A stretch of 64,000 nt of DNA from CAZGCA01 sp964524145 (GTDB lineage: Bacteria > Hydrogenedentota > CAZGCA01), in assembly GCA_964524145.1 (NCBI GenBank), contig CAZGCA010000014.1, forward strand, positions 1 through 64,000, read 5' to 3'. A program made the position numbers and the translations under genes. The notes under the pieces were generated by a model. That model saw only the letters and a program-made list of their open reading frames with translations, had not been told where the DNA came from and searched no databases. Of this stretch, positions 1 through 9,002 are shown piece by piece (position 1 is the stretch's first letter; each line of letters starts with the position of its first letter).

Positions 1-53
<53 letters not shown>

Positions 54-90
54 TTCTTCAACTCGGATCCAATTGGAAGGAGCTGTAAAG

Positions 91-303
91 ATGGCACATC
101 GACACATGCGGCCACTCACTTCTGTACGCACGGCAACGCCTGCCTTGGCCCAGTTTGACGACCTATTTGGCGGGGGCAAGGACTCCGAGGGCGGTGCATC
201 GGTGATCTACCAGGTCCTGTTGCCGTTCCTTTTCATACTTGACGAACTCACGTACATAGGGTTGATTGATATTCACAGCAAGAAGTTCGGCTCGTCAGGG
301 TAG
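91..303 (+). CDS. Small hypothetical protein (70 aa)
   Basis: I do not recognise this product. The ATG at 91 is preceded by a strong AAGGAG at 77-82 with eight bases of spacing, which favours this start over the upstream in-frame one at 73. The protein has a basic N-terminus, an acidic glycine-rich patch (FDDLFGGG near residue 28) and a hydrophobic stretch (VLLPFLFILDELTYIGLIDI, about residues 48-67) that could be a membrane segment. It is followed after about 107 bases by the PPC-domain gene. It could be a small membrane protein or a spurious frame; the ribosome-binding site is the main support. Confidence 0.4.
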   Translation: MAHRHMRPLTSVRTATPALAQFDDLFGGGKDSEGGASVIYQVLLPFLFILDELTYIGLIDIHSKKFGSSG

Positions 304-410
304 GGGAGCGGCTGTCCGAACCGGGCTCGCGAGCAGGGGATTTCGCGGTCACCTTTCTATTAAGATGCTGCAGTGCCGCTCGGGGGCCTTGACGCTGGAG
401 GAGATCAGAC

Positions 411-845
411 ATGAAGGCGATTGAGTATACAGGTGGGCGCATATTACTGGGCCGGCTGGCGCACGATGCCGACATCCTCGAGTCTGCCGCGAGGTTTTGC
501 GGCGAGATCGGTCTCGAGATGGGGTTGGTGACCGTCATAGGCGCTGTCAAGAAAGCCACAATAGCGTTCTACGATCAGAGCAACAAGGAATACGACTACA
601 TCACATTCGACGAACCTCTCGAGATCGTCAGCCTGACAGGAAACGTGTCCCGCAGGGACGGTAAACCGATAATCCACGCCCACGCCATCTTCTCACGGCC
701 CGATGGAGAGACCGTTGCAGGCCATCTTTCGAGTCCCACAACAGTGTTCGCAGGCGAGATTAGCGTCATAGAGCTGAAAGGCAAGACGTTTGACCGAGGA
801 TACGACGAGGTGACGGGCCTGCCGCTTTGGGACGAGCTGGGTTGA
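411..845 (+). CDS. PPC (DUF296) domain protein
   Basis: A 144-residue single-domain protein of the plant-and-prokaryote-conserved (PPC/DUF296) family. The hallmark core is visible: a GNVS turn near residue 78, histidines H89 and H91 in the IIHAHA strand, and H105 in the AGHL motif. Equivalent histidines sit at a metal site in bacterial PPC structures. Full length for the family. The start is supported by GGAGGAG about seven bases upstream. Bacterial members form trimers, but their role is largely unknown; plant homologues fuse the domain to an AT-hook. It converges on the glycosyltransferase ending at 880 with only 34 bases between, so it is probably a separate unit from the glycan locus. Confidence 0.85.
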   Translation: MKAIEYTGGRILLGRLAHDADILESAARFCGEIGLEMGLVTVIGAVKKATIAFYDQSNKEYDYITFDEPLEIVSLTGNVSRRDGKPIIHAHAIFSRPDGETVAGHLSSPTTVFAGEISVIELKGKTFDRGYDEVTGLPLWDELG

Positions 846-879
846 ACCTGCCGTTTGGGAGGAAAGATGTTCGAGGTCT

Positions 880-2154
880 CTATCCAGTCCCGGCAGCTTT
901 TTGCTCGACGACCCGGTTGAAGAGCGCGGCGAGCTTTCCCGTAAGTTTCTCGCGGTTGAATTGTGATATGGCGTTCTCGTCCGTCGTGCATGCGACATCG
1001 CTGTCGGCCTGGAAACGCGTGTAGTACCGCAGCACGGCCGCCTTTATTGCCTCGACGTCATCAGGCGGAACGACCGTGCCCGCTCCGCACTCCTCTATCA
1101 GTTGGGCGGCTGCGTAATCCCTCGGTACAAGCGCAAGTATGGGACGTTTGGCAAAGAGGTATTCGAATACCTTGACGGTATGCCGCCCGCGCGAATCCTT
1201 CGATTGGTCGAGGAGAAAGAGTAGTACAGAGCTGTCCAGTTGTTCCTGCAGGCATTCGCGTCTGGGCTTGTAGTCGATTGCCCGGACCACCTGCGACACG
1301 GCGTGGGACTTTGCAGCATGATCGATGTACGCCGGTACGTTTGTCACCATTCTCAGTTCAAACCGCGCCGGATCTATCGAGCCCTCCTCGAGAAGTTGAA
1401 ACACTGCTGCAAACAGAGTCTCGACCTTGCGCGTCCTCGAGTATAGCTTTCCTGTGTGTGTCATCGTGAACGTGGATGGTTTGTGTCGTTCGAGTCCGTG
1501 GAAATCGTCCGGGTCGTAGCCGTTCTCGACCACCTCGAACAGCTTCTCAGCGCTGTCCGGGGTTCGTTTGCGAAGCTGCTCGCACCACGGTTCTGTGACG
1601 GTGACGATGGCGTCGGCCTTGCCCAATAAGTTGCGCTCCAAATGCGCGTTCAGCCAATGCTTGAACCGGTTCTGATAGATGGGTATGGCTGAGTTGCCGA
1701 CCCAGAGATCACGGAAATCGTAGACCAGTGGCACACCGGTTCTTTTTTTTACTGCTGCGGCGATAGAGAGCGTTGTGAGAGGCGGCACAGATACAAACAC
1801 CAGGCTTATGTTTCTTTCACGCACGATCTTGACGCCCTGCGGCACCGCGAACGGCCACCACCCGAATTTGTTGTCGTGCAGCAGCATAGTTGCGGGTCGT
1901 CTCACACCAGTGGCGCTGAGCCTGAGGTCGAGATTAAGGATTCGCGTGCGTGAGACGTTGTTCTCGTCGATTCCTTCGGCTGAAAGGTCGAGGTCGTCGT
2001 AGTCGAGTAGCGGATTGTCCGGGTCGTCCACCGTCAGCACGTGAGGGTCCCAGCCGTACTTGGGCAGAAACTTTGCGAACTTCAGCACACGCGACGTCCC
2101 TGCACCCAGCAACGGTGGGAATGCATAGCTTATCAGGAGCACGCGCCGGCTCAT
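880..2154 (-). CDS. GT4-like glycosyltransferase
   Basis: A 424-residue GT-B fold glycosyltransferase, last gene of the leftward operon. The N-terminal Rossmann half opens with RRVLLISYAFPP and a glycine-rich GAGTSR acceptor-side loop. The C-terminal half contains HTVKVFEYLFAKRPILAL, the region that binds the nucleotide-sugar in GT4 enzymes, then a typical closing helix. I chose ATG at 2154 rather than the upstream in-frame start because it overlaps the methyltransferase stop as TGATG, implying translational coupling, and because the family normally starts at this hydrophobic strand. It probably adds a sugar to the lipid-linked or polymer glycan made by this locus; donor and acceptor cannot be read from the sequence. 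Confidence 0.85.
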   Translation of the reverse strand: MSRRVLLISYAFPPLLGAGTSRVLKFAKFLPKYGWDPHVLTVDDPDNPLLDYDDLDLSAEGIDENNVSRTRILNLDLRLSATGVRRPATMLLHDNKFGWWPFAVPQGVKIVRERNISLVFVSVPPLTTLSIAAAVKKRTGVPLVYDFRDLWVGNSAIPIYQNRFKHWLNAHLERNLLGKADAIVTVTEPWCEQLRKRTPDSAEKLFEVVENGYDPDDFHGLERHKPSTFTMTHTGKLYSRTRKVETLFAAVFQLLEEGSIDPARFELRMVTNVPAYIDHAAKSHAVSQVVRAIDYKPRRECLQEQLDSSVLLFLLDQSKDSRGRHTVKVFEYLFAKRPILALVPRDYAAAQLIEECGAGTVVPPDDVEAIKAAVLRYYTRFQADSDVACTTDENAISQFNREKLTGKLAALFNRVVEQKAAGTG

Positions 2155-2843
2155 CAGCGGGTCTTCTCGCAAATAAGAACGAAGTCGCGCGCAAAGAGCG
2201 AAGGATACCATCGCGCGAGCTTCTCATAGATGGCCGCGAAGGGCTGAACGGTCATGATGAACGGGTACAGCTTGCTGTTTACATAGGCGAAACCGTCAGT
2301 GCGAATGACTTTCAGCCCTTGAGAACGGCAGAGCGCACGGGCATCGCGAACCGTCATGAACCGGAGATGGCTCTCATCGGTCGGTGTGTTCTGCAAGTAC
2401 GGGAACCGCCCGGTTACAATCCAAAGCCGGTACCGCCAATGTCCAATATTGGGCGAGCAGAAGACGAGCTTCCCACCCTTTCGAAGGACCCGGACGCACT
2501 CGGCAAGCGCTTTTTGGTGGAAGAACATGTGCTCGATCACCGAGTTGGCAACGACGCAGTCAAACGTCTCGTCGTCGTACGGCAGCGGTTCGCAGTCCAG
2601 ATCAACCTGCCGTGCCGGCACGCCCTTCTCGTTTATGAGGCGCGTTCCTTCGTGGGACAGCTCGGTCGCCTCGATCTCGACACCTTTGTCCGAGAGCATT
2701 TTGGCGAGCAGACCCGCGCCCGCGTTTATCTCGAGCGTTTTCAGGTCCGTATCGACATACTGTGCCAGGAACCGCAACCGGGGCAGGCTTGCCGAATCGC
2801 CCTTCTCTCTCCAGTAGTTCTCGTAGTACTCAGCGATATCCAT
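2154..2843 (-). CDS. Class I SAM-dependent methyltransferase
   Basis: A 229-residue Methyltransf_11-type enzyme. The SAM-binding motif I appears as LEINAGAGLLAK (residues about 37-48), an acidic LDCEPLPYDDETFDCVVANSVIEH stretch (about 82-105) covers motifs II and III, and LRKGGKLVFCSPN follows at about 120. The C-terminal third has a conserved-looking aromatic region that may form the acceptor pocket. In a glycan operon it most likely O-methylates a sugar. It sits 17 bases after the flippase gene and its stop overlaps the start of the next glycosyltransferase. Confidence 0.87.
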   Translation of the reverse strand: MDIAEYYENYWREKGDSASLPRLRFLAQYVDTDLKTLEINAGAGLLAKMLSDKGVEIEATELSHEGTRLINEKGVPARQVDLDCEPLPYDDETFDCVVANSVIEHMFFHQKALAECVRVLRKGGKLVFCSPNIGHWRYRLWIVTGRFPYLQNTPTDESHLRFMTVRDARALCRSQGLKVIRTDGFAYVNSKLYPFIMTVQPFAAIYEKLARWYPSLFARDFVLICEKTR

Positions 2844-2860
2844 TTCCCTTGCCCCCTGCC

Positions 2861-4351
2861 TCAGCGCGATCTCAGCCGCATCATCATATCGTCGACTATA
2901 CCTCTAAAGAAGAGCACCACAACCGCAACATACGTCAGGCCCGCCAACCCGAGACAAACGAACAGGTTGAGCAAGTCCCACTTCACTACAGTGTGCAACC
3001 CTGTCTGTTGCCAGACGGCAATCACTGCACACGTGCCTGCGGTAGCTGTCAGAGCCGGCATCAGGCTGCGAGCTATCTGGCCAACTCGTATATCAAGCAC
3101 TTTCATTATATGCCAGAACGCATACGCGTTTCCTACAACACCGCCGAGAGTGAAGAGTATGCTCACGCCAACGATCCCGAACCGGGCAGAGTATATCGCG
3201 AACGGCGCGATCGTCACAAGTTGGACAATTGACGAAATGAGGAGGATTCTCGGTTTTCCAATCGCCTTGAACAGTTCGCCCATCGTTGACCCGATGCTGC
3301 GATTGAATCCAAAGAAAAGCAGTATCTCGAGTGCGTGGACCGCCGGCAGCCATTCGTCGCCGTAAATGCTGGTTATTACCTCGCGGGCAAGCAACATGAG
3401 CACAAACGTGACCGGTGCCGAGATCAGTGTCACATAAGTCAGCACCTTGAGCCACACTTTCCCGACTCGCTCAAGATCCTTCTGAATCTCAGCGTAGGCA
3501 GGGAACAAGACCCTGTTCAACACCATTTGTATGAGCCGGGTTGGATAGCGTGAGATGCGGTACGCGAACGAGTAGAACCCAAGCGGCTCAGTGCCAACCA
3601 GCTTGCCGACGATTGCGTCATCGAGATGGAATATTACAAACATCACGATGCTGCCGCCAAAGACATGCTTCCCATAACGCAACATCTCACGAGCAAGTTC
3701 CCAGTCGTAACGGAGCGTCGGTCTCCAAGGGTATGCCACCCAGTACGCTACAGTCCGCGCGATTCTCTGGGCCAGAACGGCGCCGACCAGGCTCCATACT
3801 CCGAACCCGCTTAGAGCCATCGATGCGCCGGTAACAAGATACGCTATGCTGCCCAGTGTCTCCGGAAAGAATATCCTCTTGAATAGCATTTGCTTGCGCA
3901 GCATCGTATGGTGGACCGAACAAAGCGGGTCTATTAGTAGGCTTATGCTTATTACGCGTGCTACCGCCGTAAGTTCGGGTTCTTCGAAGAACGCGGCCAC
4001 GAACGGTGCCGTCAGCATGATGAGCACAAAGAGCAATGCGTCGAGAGCCAGACGCACTGCGAACGCTATGTTCGCCGCCTCTCGGACACGGTCCTGTCTC
4101 TGCAGCAATGCCGCAAGGAAGCCGATGTCCTCGAAGAGCAAAAAGGCACCCATTACCAAGTGCGCCAGTGCAACGATGCCGAACGCTTTGATGCCGGTCG
4201 GCTCTGTTCCAAGGACACGGTAGAGAATGACGCCTGCAGTGAAATTCGAGACCTGGACGGCGCCGTTTGTCGCGACAGTCCACTTCACGCCACGCACAAC
4301 TCTCCCCGAGAGCGGCCCTGGTTTTTCGGCGCCGTCTTTCTGCACGGACAT
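2861..4351 (-). CDS. Wzx-like oligosaccharide flippase (MOP superfamily)
   Basis: A 496-residue polytopic membrane protein with roughly twelve to fourteen hydrophobic segments and the N-terminal pattern VVRGVKWTVATNGAVQVSNF typical of the lipopolysaccharide-biosynthesis branch of the MOP exporters. Such proteins flip undecaprenyl-linked repeat units across the inner membrane. I chose ATG at 4351, preceded by AAGGAA, over an upstream in-frame ATG lying inside the carbamoyltransferase gene. The gap to that upstream gene is five bases. A second translocase-like gene (MurJ-like, 35132) occurs in the rightward operon, so the locus may export two different intermediates. Confidence 0.87.
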   Translation of the reverse strand: MSVQKDGAEKPGPLSGRVVRGVKWTVATNGAVQVSNFTAGVILYRVLGTEPTGIKAFGIVALAHLVMGAFLLFEDIGFLAALLQRQDRVREAANIAFAVRLALDALLFVLIMLTAPFVAAFFEEPELTAVARVISISLLIDPLCSVHHTMLRKQMLFKRIFFPETLGSIAYLVTGASMALSGFGVWSLVGAVLAQRIARTVAYWVAYPWRPTLRYDWELAREMLRYGKHVFGGSIVMFVIFHLDDAIVGKLVGTEPLGFYSFAYRISRYPTRLIQMVLNRVLFPAYAEIQKDLERVGKVWLKVLTYVTLISAPVTFVLMLLAREVITSIYGDEWLPAVHALEILLFFGFNRSIGSTMGELFKAIGKPRILLISSIVQLVTIAPFAIYSARFGIVGVSILFTLGGVVGNAYAFWHIMKVLDIRVGQIARSLMPALTATAGTCAVIAVWQQTGLHTVVKWDLLNLFVCLGLAGLTYVAVVVLFFRGIVDDMMMRLRSR

Positions 4352-4356
4352 ATATG

Positions 4357-6006
4357 TTATTCCTTCGAGACCAGGAAATCGCCCACTGCAAGATAGTCCA
4401 TGCCACAACGGAATTGGGTTGCCAGTGCTTCAGCCGGTGTGCAGACTATGGGCTGACCGGCGACGTTAAAGCTGGTGTTGAGCACGACCGGGGTGCCCGT
4501 GCGCTTGCCGAACTGATCAATCATGTGCCAGTAACGCGGGTTCACCGCCTTGTCCACGGTCTGTATTCGACACGTTCCATCCACGTGGATCGCCGCGGGA
4601 ATCTCGTCGAGTTTCTCTTTCTTTGTGTTGAACGCGATTATCATGAACGGCGACGGGTACGCGCCGTCAACGTAATCATTTCCGGCACCCATGAGCATCG
4701 ACGGCGCGAACGGCCGCCACGGCTCGCGAAACTTCACCTGGTTGTTGACGACGTCCTTCATCTCGCCGGTGCGCGGGTTGGCGAGTATTGTGCGTGCGCC
4801 GAGCGCCCGCGGCCCCACCTCCATTCTGCCCTGGAACCAGCCCACAATCTTGTTTTCGACCAGCAATGACGCGACATCGGCGCCGATATCGGCCGGGCGC
4901 GTATACTTCACCTTGGCAAGCTTGAGCGCGATCTCGATCTCTTCGTTGGTGAACCCGGGTCCCCAGTACGGGTGGTTGAACGTTGTGTTTGGCCGTTTGC
5001 CCGTCTTGTCGACCCAGACCTTGACCGCCGCGCCCAGCGATGTTCCTGCGTCGCCGGCCGCTGGCTGAATGAATATGTTGTCCACATGCTCTGTCTGCAA
5101 CAGCTTGCCGTTCATCGAGCAGTTCAACGCCAACCCACCCGCCATACAGAGGTTGCGGCTGCCGGTCTTCTCGTTGAGGTACCTGCTCATGGCGATGCAG
5201 GCTTGTTCGATGCAGTGCTGCAACGTAGCCGCTAGCGTTATCGATTCTTCGCTCAATGCCTCGGACCTGTCCCGCGTTGGCAGGCCGGCAAGGTACTTTC
5301 GGAACTCGGTGAGGTGGATCCAGGGGATCTCCCCGTCCCATTTCACAAACGGAAACCCGCGTTCGTCCGGCTCGCCATATGCCGCAAGCCCCATTATCTT
5401 GCCCTCGTCATTGTGGCTGCGGAACCCGAGTTTGTCGGTGATACGCTCGTAGAGAACGCCCCAACTGCTTTCCCGCTCGACCTCCTTGAGAATGTCCATT
5501 CTGACGCCATCGCCGTGGCACAGAATGCCCGCGTTCTGGCCGCCGCTTCCGTCAAGCGACATGACGTTTGCGGACTCGAAACCGGAAAGGTAGAAGCTGC
5601 TCGCAGCGTGCGCCACGTGGTGGTTGACGAATACCGTCTTCTTGGGGTCGGAGATGTACCGTGATGCCTGCGCGAGGTAGAACGAATGCTGCCGCGCGTA
5701 CCTGTATTCCTGGCGTGGGGTGCGCAGCACCGGACGCCTACGCGCCCAGTGTCTCAGCTTCGACTTCATGTTGTGAGCAAGTATCTGCCGGGGTCTGTCG
5801 AAACCGACCGCAACGTAGTCGACTTCGTCCAGCGTTACCCCTGCGGTTTCCAGGCAGTACTTTATCGCTCGATGCGGGGCGATGCGCGGCGCGTGCTTGA
5901 ACCTGATCAGTCGCTCCTCCTCGACCATTGCCACAAGCTCGCCATCGACGAGTATACACGCCGAATTGTCCTCGCAGAAAGGATCCGTCATGCCCAGTAT
6001 TATCAC
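4357..6006 (-). CDS. Carbamoyltransferase, NodU/CmcH/TobZ family
   Basis: A 550-residue two-domain O-carbamoyltransferase that would transfer the carbamoyl group of carbamoyl phosphate, through carbamoyl-adenylate, to a hydroxyl. The N-terminal Kae1-like domain carries the metal-binding HHVAHAAS motif (H129, H130, H133) and the LDGSGG and AGGLALNC segments. The C-terminal YrdC-like half carries GRMEVGPRALGARTILANP from about residue 393. The start is GTG at 6006: it follows CAGGAG with good spacing, overlaps the epimerase stop as GTGA, and gives the family's usual N-terminus. The substrate is probably a sugar of the locus, although the family also decorates natural products. Confidence 0.93.
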   Translation of the reverse strand: MIILGMTDPFCEDNSACILVDGELVAMVEEERLIRFKHAPRIAPHRAIKYCLETAGVTLDEVDYVAVGFDRPRQILAHNMKSKLRHWARRRPVLRTPRQEYRYARQHSFYLAQASRYISDPKKTVFVNHHVAHAASSFYLSGFESANVMSLDGSGGQNAGILCHGDGVRMDILKEVERESSWGVLYERITDKLGFRSHNDEGKIMGLAAYGEPDERGFPFVKWDGEIPWIHLTEFRKYLAGLPTRDRSEALSEESITLAATLQHCIEQACIAMSRYLNEKTGSRNLCMAGGLALNCSMNGKLLQTEHVDNIFIQPAAGDAGTSLGAAVKVWVDKTGKRPNTTFNHPYWGPGFTNEEIEIALKLAKVKYTRPADIGADVASLLVENKIVGWFQGRMEVGPRALGARTILANPRTGEMKDVVNNQVKFREPWRPFAPSMLMGAGNDYVDGAYPSPFMIIAFNTKKEKLDEIPAAIHVDGTCRIQTVDKAVNPRYWHMIDQFGKRTGTPVVLNTSFNVAGQPIVCTPAEALATQFRCGMDYLAVGDFLVSKE

Positions 6007-6983
6007 GTTGTTCTCCTGTCTGGTTGCGTTGTCACGTAGCCGTTGTCGCAAAACCATGTCGTCGCCCGCGCGAACGCATCATCGAGCGGGCTTTGGGGCA
6101 GCGAAAGCTCGGTCACGGCTTTCGATACGTCACACACGAGAGCCGCAGGCGCTCGCGACACCGGCCGTCTTCCCATGTTGCGTACAAACTTGCGTATGGC
6201 TCGTCTTCGAGGCCTCTTGAGACCGGACGCTGCCTCGAGCAGGGTAAGGAACTCGTTCTTTGACAGGTTCCGGTTGCCGAGAATGTACCGCTGTCCCGGT
6301 ATTCCCTTTTGTGCTGCGAGCAGATGCCCGGCAGCAACGTCGCGAACGTCAATCCAGTTAAGCCCGCCTTTAAGATAATGTGGCATCTTGCCATTGAGAA
6401 AGTCAACGATCCGCTTTCCCGACGCGGACGGCTTCACGTCACCCTCGCCGACAGGGGCACACGGGTTCACCACAACCGGTTCGAGCCCGCGCCCGGCCGC
6501 TTCGAGCACCTCGCGTTCAGCCATATACTTTGAGCGGGCATAGTCGCTCGCGCCGTTCCACAGATTGAAAGGCGTCTCCTCGTTGGGCAGACCCGAATCC
6601 ACTGTCCCGATTGTGCCAATGGTGCTGGTATGCACGAGCCGTCGCACGTCGTTCTTGAGACACCCGTTGATGATGTTTCTCGTGCCGCCAAGGTTGGTGT
6701 CGTAGACATCGCGGGACCCCGTCTCTGCGCCCGGATACAGTGCAGCGACATGGAACACGACCGCGCAACCGGTTATGGCGCGCGAGACACTTTCCGCATC
6801 GCGTACGTCGCCCTCGACGAGTTCGGCAGCCAATCCGTCAATGTTGCGAGTGTTGCTTTCCGCCCGAACGAGGGCCCTCACTTCCGCACGAGCCGTTTTC
6901 AGAGCTCGAACGACATGCGAGCCGATAAACCCGGTCGCACCGGTTACCAACACACATTTGCCCGCAAGGTCGAGCTCAGACAT
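6003..6983 (-). CDS. NAD(P)-dependent epimerase/reductase, HpnA-like extended SDR
   Basis: A 326-residue extended short-chain dehydrogenase. The cofactor motif TGATGFIG lies at residues 14-21 and the catalytic YARSK at 148-152, with a TSTIGTIG strand before it. The sequence VNPCAPVGEGDVKPSASGKRI and the following GLNWIDVRDVAAGHL resemble hopanoid-associated sugar epimerases and dihydroflavonol-reductase-like SDRs. It overlaps the upstream radical SAM gene by eight bases and the downstream carbamoyltransferase by four. In this setting a nucleotide-sugar reductase/epimerase is likely, but a lipid-linked substrate is possible given the hopanoid-type relatives. Confidence 0.85.
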   Translation of the reverse strand: MSELDLAGKCVLVTGATGFIGSHVVRALKTARAEVRALVRAESNTRNIDGLAAELVEGDVRDAESVSRAITGCAVVFHVAALYPGAETGSRDVYDTNLGGTRNIINGCLKNDVRRLVHTSTIGTIGTVDSGLPNEETPFNLWNGASDYARSKYMAEREVLEAAGRGLEPVVVNPCAPVGEGDVKPSASGKRIVDFLNGKMPHYLKGGLNWIDVRDVAAGHLLAAQKGIPGQRYILGNRNLSKNEFLTLLEAASGLKRPRRRAIRKFVRNMGRRPVSRAPAALVCDVSKAVTELSLPQSPLDDAFARATTWFCDNGYVTTQPDRRTT

Positions 6984-8286
6984 TGCCGACTATCCTTCTT
7001 AGAAGGGTGCCGATGCGGGATCGCGTCGCCCTTCGGGCCGGAGAAGACTTTCCAAGCGGCTCGAACGACTCCCTGACAACAGTATCCCAGTCCGTTGCTG
7101 TTGCACAGTAGTCGGGACGCTCGTGCCATAACGCCGTACCGGGGTAGTGCACGTAGCGTTTCACCTTGAGCCTGTAGTCGATCGCGCTGAATTGCCGCAG
7201 GAACCCCACGCTCTCACGAATCGATGCTTCGGCCTGCCCGGGAAGCCCTACCATCACATAAACCTGCACTTTGACTCCAGTAGCATCACAGGAATTCATT
7301 AACCTCTGGAACGACGCAAGATAGTCTGCCGCGTGTTGTTCCGAGGGAACTCTACCCATCGCAACAAGGTCCGCCGTATCGGCGCTCTCGAGTCCCACCT
7401 TCAGCTCGACGCATCCGGATTTTGCCATCAGGTCGAGCAGGTCATTGTCAAGATGGTCGGGCCTCGATTCGCACTCCCACTCGAACGAGTTGGACGAACC
7501 TCTGATAGCCCGGCACAAGGTCACGACACGCTTCCTGTCTCGGGCGAAAACGGGATCTCTGAAGATGATCCTTCTCGGTCCGAACGTCGAGCACAGGGCC
7601 TCCATCTCCTCGACAACACGGTGCGACTCGCGAGAGCGAAGCCGTGTTCCCTGGGCGAGAACGTACGGGCAGTACTTGCAACCGTGGTCGCACCCACGCG
7701 ACGAACTCACTGTCAGATACGAATACGCGTACGGTCGGATCAAGTCCCACCGCGGCGCAGGCAGGCTGTCAAGGTCGGGTTCAAACAATTCGTCCTGCCA
7801 TTCCTCCGTTTCGGGAGGCGGACCTCCTGCCGCGCAGTATTTTGCAACACGCAGCTCCGGTTCACCTGCCACAACGAAATCCACCGTCCCGCTTGCCTCG
7901 ATCTGCTGCAAACAGAGATGAGCCGTCTGGCCGAATGCGATGACTTTGGCTTCCGGTAAGACACGATGCACGGCACGTGCGAACTCCAGATCATACTCGA
8001 TTGTCTTGACCGTGGCGAGAAACCCGACCACCTCCGGTTTGCTCGAAACAACGGCGGCCACCGCCTTGTCAAACCCTACCGCCGGCTTGACGGCGTCAAC
8101 AACCTCAACGTTGAAGCCGCTCTGGCACAATGCGGCCCCGACGCTCGCAATTGTCTGTGGCGGGTAGACGAATCCACCCTCAGACTCGACCACAGCACCT
8201 GCACCCGCCGACCCTTCCCGGTTCAGCGTCTTCCCGGCGGGCGACGGCGGGTTGACCAGCACGATCTTCTTTGAGAACCCGTCCAT
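6976..8286 (-). CDS. B12-binding-type radical SAM enzyme
   Basis: A 436-residue protein with an N-terminal cobalamin-binding-like Rossmann domain (about 1-150, starting KKIVLVNPPSP) and a radical SAM barrel. The cluster-binding CX3CX2C motif is C199-DHG-C203-KY-C206. No classical DXHXXG cobalamin motif is visible, as is common in this class. Relatives include methylases and the hopanoid/lipid-tailoring enzymes. It lies between a polyprenol-phosphate type GT2 and an HpnA-like SDR, so modification of a lipid-linked sugar or of the lipid itself is a reasonable inference. The substrate cannot be read from the sequence. Confidence 0.87.
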   Translation of the reverse strand: MDGFSKKIVLVNPPSPAGKTLNREGSAGAGAVVESEGGFVYPPQTIASVGAALCQSGFNVEVVDAVKPAVGFDKAVAAVVSSKPEVVGFLATVKTIEYDLEFARAVHRVLPEAKVIAFGQTAHLCLQQIEASGTVDFVVAGEPELRVAKYCAAGGPPPETEEWQDELFEPDLDSLPAPRWDLIRPYAYSYLTVSSSRGCDHGCKYCPYVLAQGTRLRSRESHRVVEEMEALCSTFGPRRIIFRDPVFARDRKRVVTLCRAIRGSSNSFEWECESRPDHLDNDLLDLMAKSGCVELKVGLESADTADLVAMGRVPSEQHAADYLASFQRLMNSCDATGVKVQVYVMVGLPGQAEASIRESVGFLRQFSAIDYRLKVKRYVHYPGTALWHERPDYCATATDWDTVVRESFEPLGKSSPARRATRSRIGTLLRRIVGNV

Positions 8287-8294
8287 GCTCCCTT

Positions 8295-8981
8295 TCAGAA
8301 AAGGATGTTCTTAAGCAGGTTCAGGGGGAAACGATATCCGATCTTAAGGATCGGGATTTTCGTCACACCTGCCTGCCGCTTGTACTCATGGGTACCGACC
8401 TCTGTGACCTTGTACCCGCGTTTGAGGCACTTGATCGCCATCTCCTGTTCGATGGTCGGTATGTTGGACCGCAAACCAAGACTTCGCGCCACGCTGGTGC
8501 GAATTGCGCGCAGCCCGTTCTGGTAGTCCGTCAGGCGAACGTTGAATCGCCAGTTTATCACGAGCGTGGTGACAGTGTTGCCCATCAGTCTTGTCGCTTC
8601 CCCGAGCGTGCCGTGCAACTCGTCGCTTCCGCCCACCATACGTGAACCGATGACAAGGTCGTATCCTTCTTCAACGATGGGCTTCACCAGCTTCGGTATG
8701 TCGTTGGGGTCGTGCGAGCCGTCAGCGTCGATAAACGCTATCACGTCACCCGTGGCAGTCTCTATCCCGAGTCGTACTGCGTCGCCTTTGCCGCGACCGT
8801 GATCGAGGACTACACGGGCTCCTTTCTCCTCGGCGACCTTTGCCGTGCCGTCCTTCGAGTGGCCGTCAATAACGATCAGTTCGTCCGCATAGGGCGCCGA
8901 GCCGTCAATTATCGGGCCTATTGTTTCCGCCTCCTCCTTCGCGGGTATGATGACTGTCACTTTCATATTCGTGTTAGTCAT
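8295..8981 (-). CDS. GT2 glycosyltransferase, polyprenyl-phosphate sugar synthase type (DPM1-like)
   Basis: A 228-residue GT2 catalytic domain without membrane helices. It starts with KVTVIIPAKEEAETIG, has the donor-binding acidic motif DAD at 85-87 (FIDADGSHDPNDIP) and ends with the QEMAIKCLKRGYKV and TKIPILKIGYRF segments typical of dolichol-phosphate-mannose synthase-like enzymes. These transfer a sugar from a nucleotide donor to undecaprenyl phosphate. The adjacent GT39-type gene (9003-10628) is exactly the kind of periplasmic enzyme that uses such a donor. ATG at 8981 follows GGAAAG with good spacing. Confidence 0.88.
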   Translation of the reverse strand: MTNTNMKVTVIIPAKEEAETIGPIIDGSAPYADELIVIDGHSKDGTAKVAEEKGARVVLDHGRGKGDAVRLGIETATGDVIAFIDADGSHDPNDIPKLVKPIVEEGYDLVIGSRMVGGSDELHGTLGEATRLMGNTVTTLVINWRFNVRLTDYQNGLRAIRTSVARSLGLRSNIPTIEQEMAIKCLKRGYKVTEVGTHEYKRQAGVTKIPILKIGYRFPLNLLKNILF

Positions 8982-9002
8982 AACAGAAGCTCTTTCCGCG
9001 TA

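Noticed and set aside
1950..3365. 471-residue open frame on the plus strand
   Set aside because: It lies opposite the GT4, methyltransferase and flippase genes, which have clear family motifs; its own product shows none.
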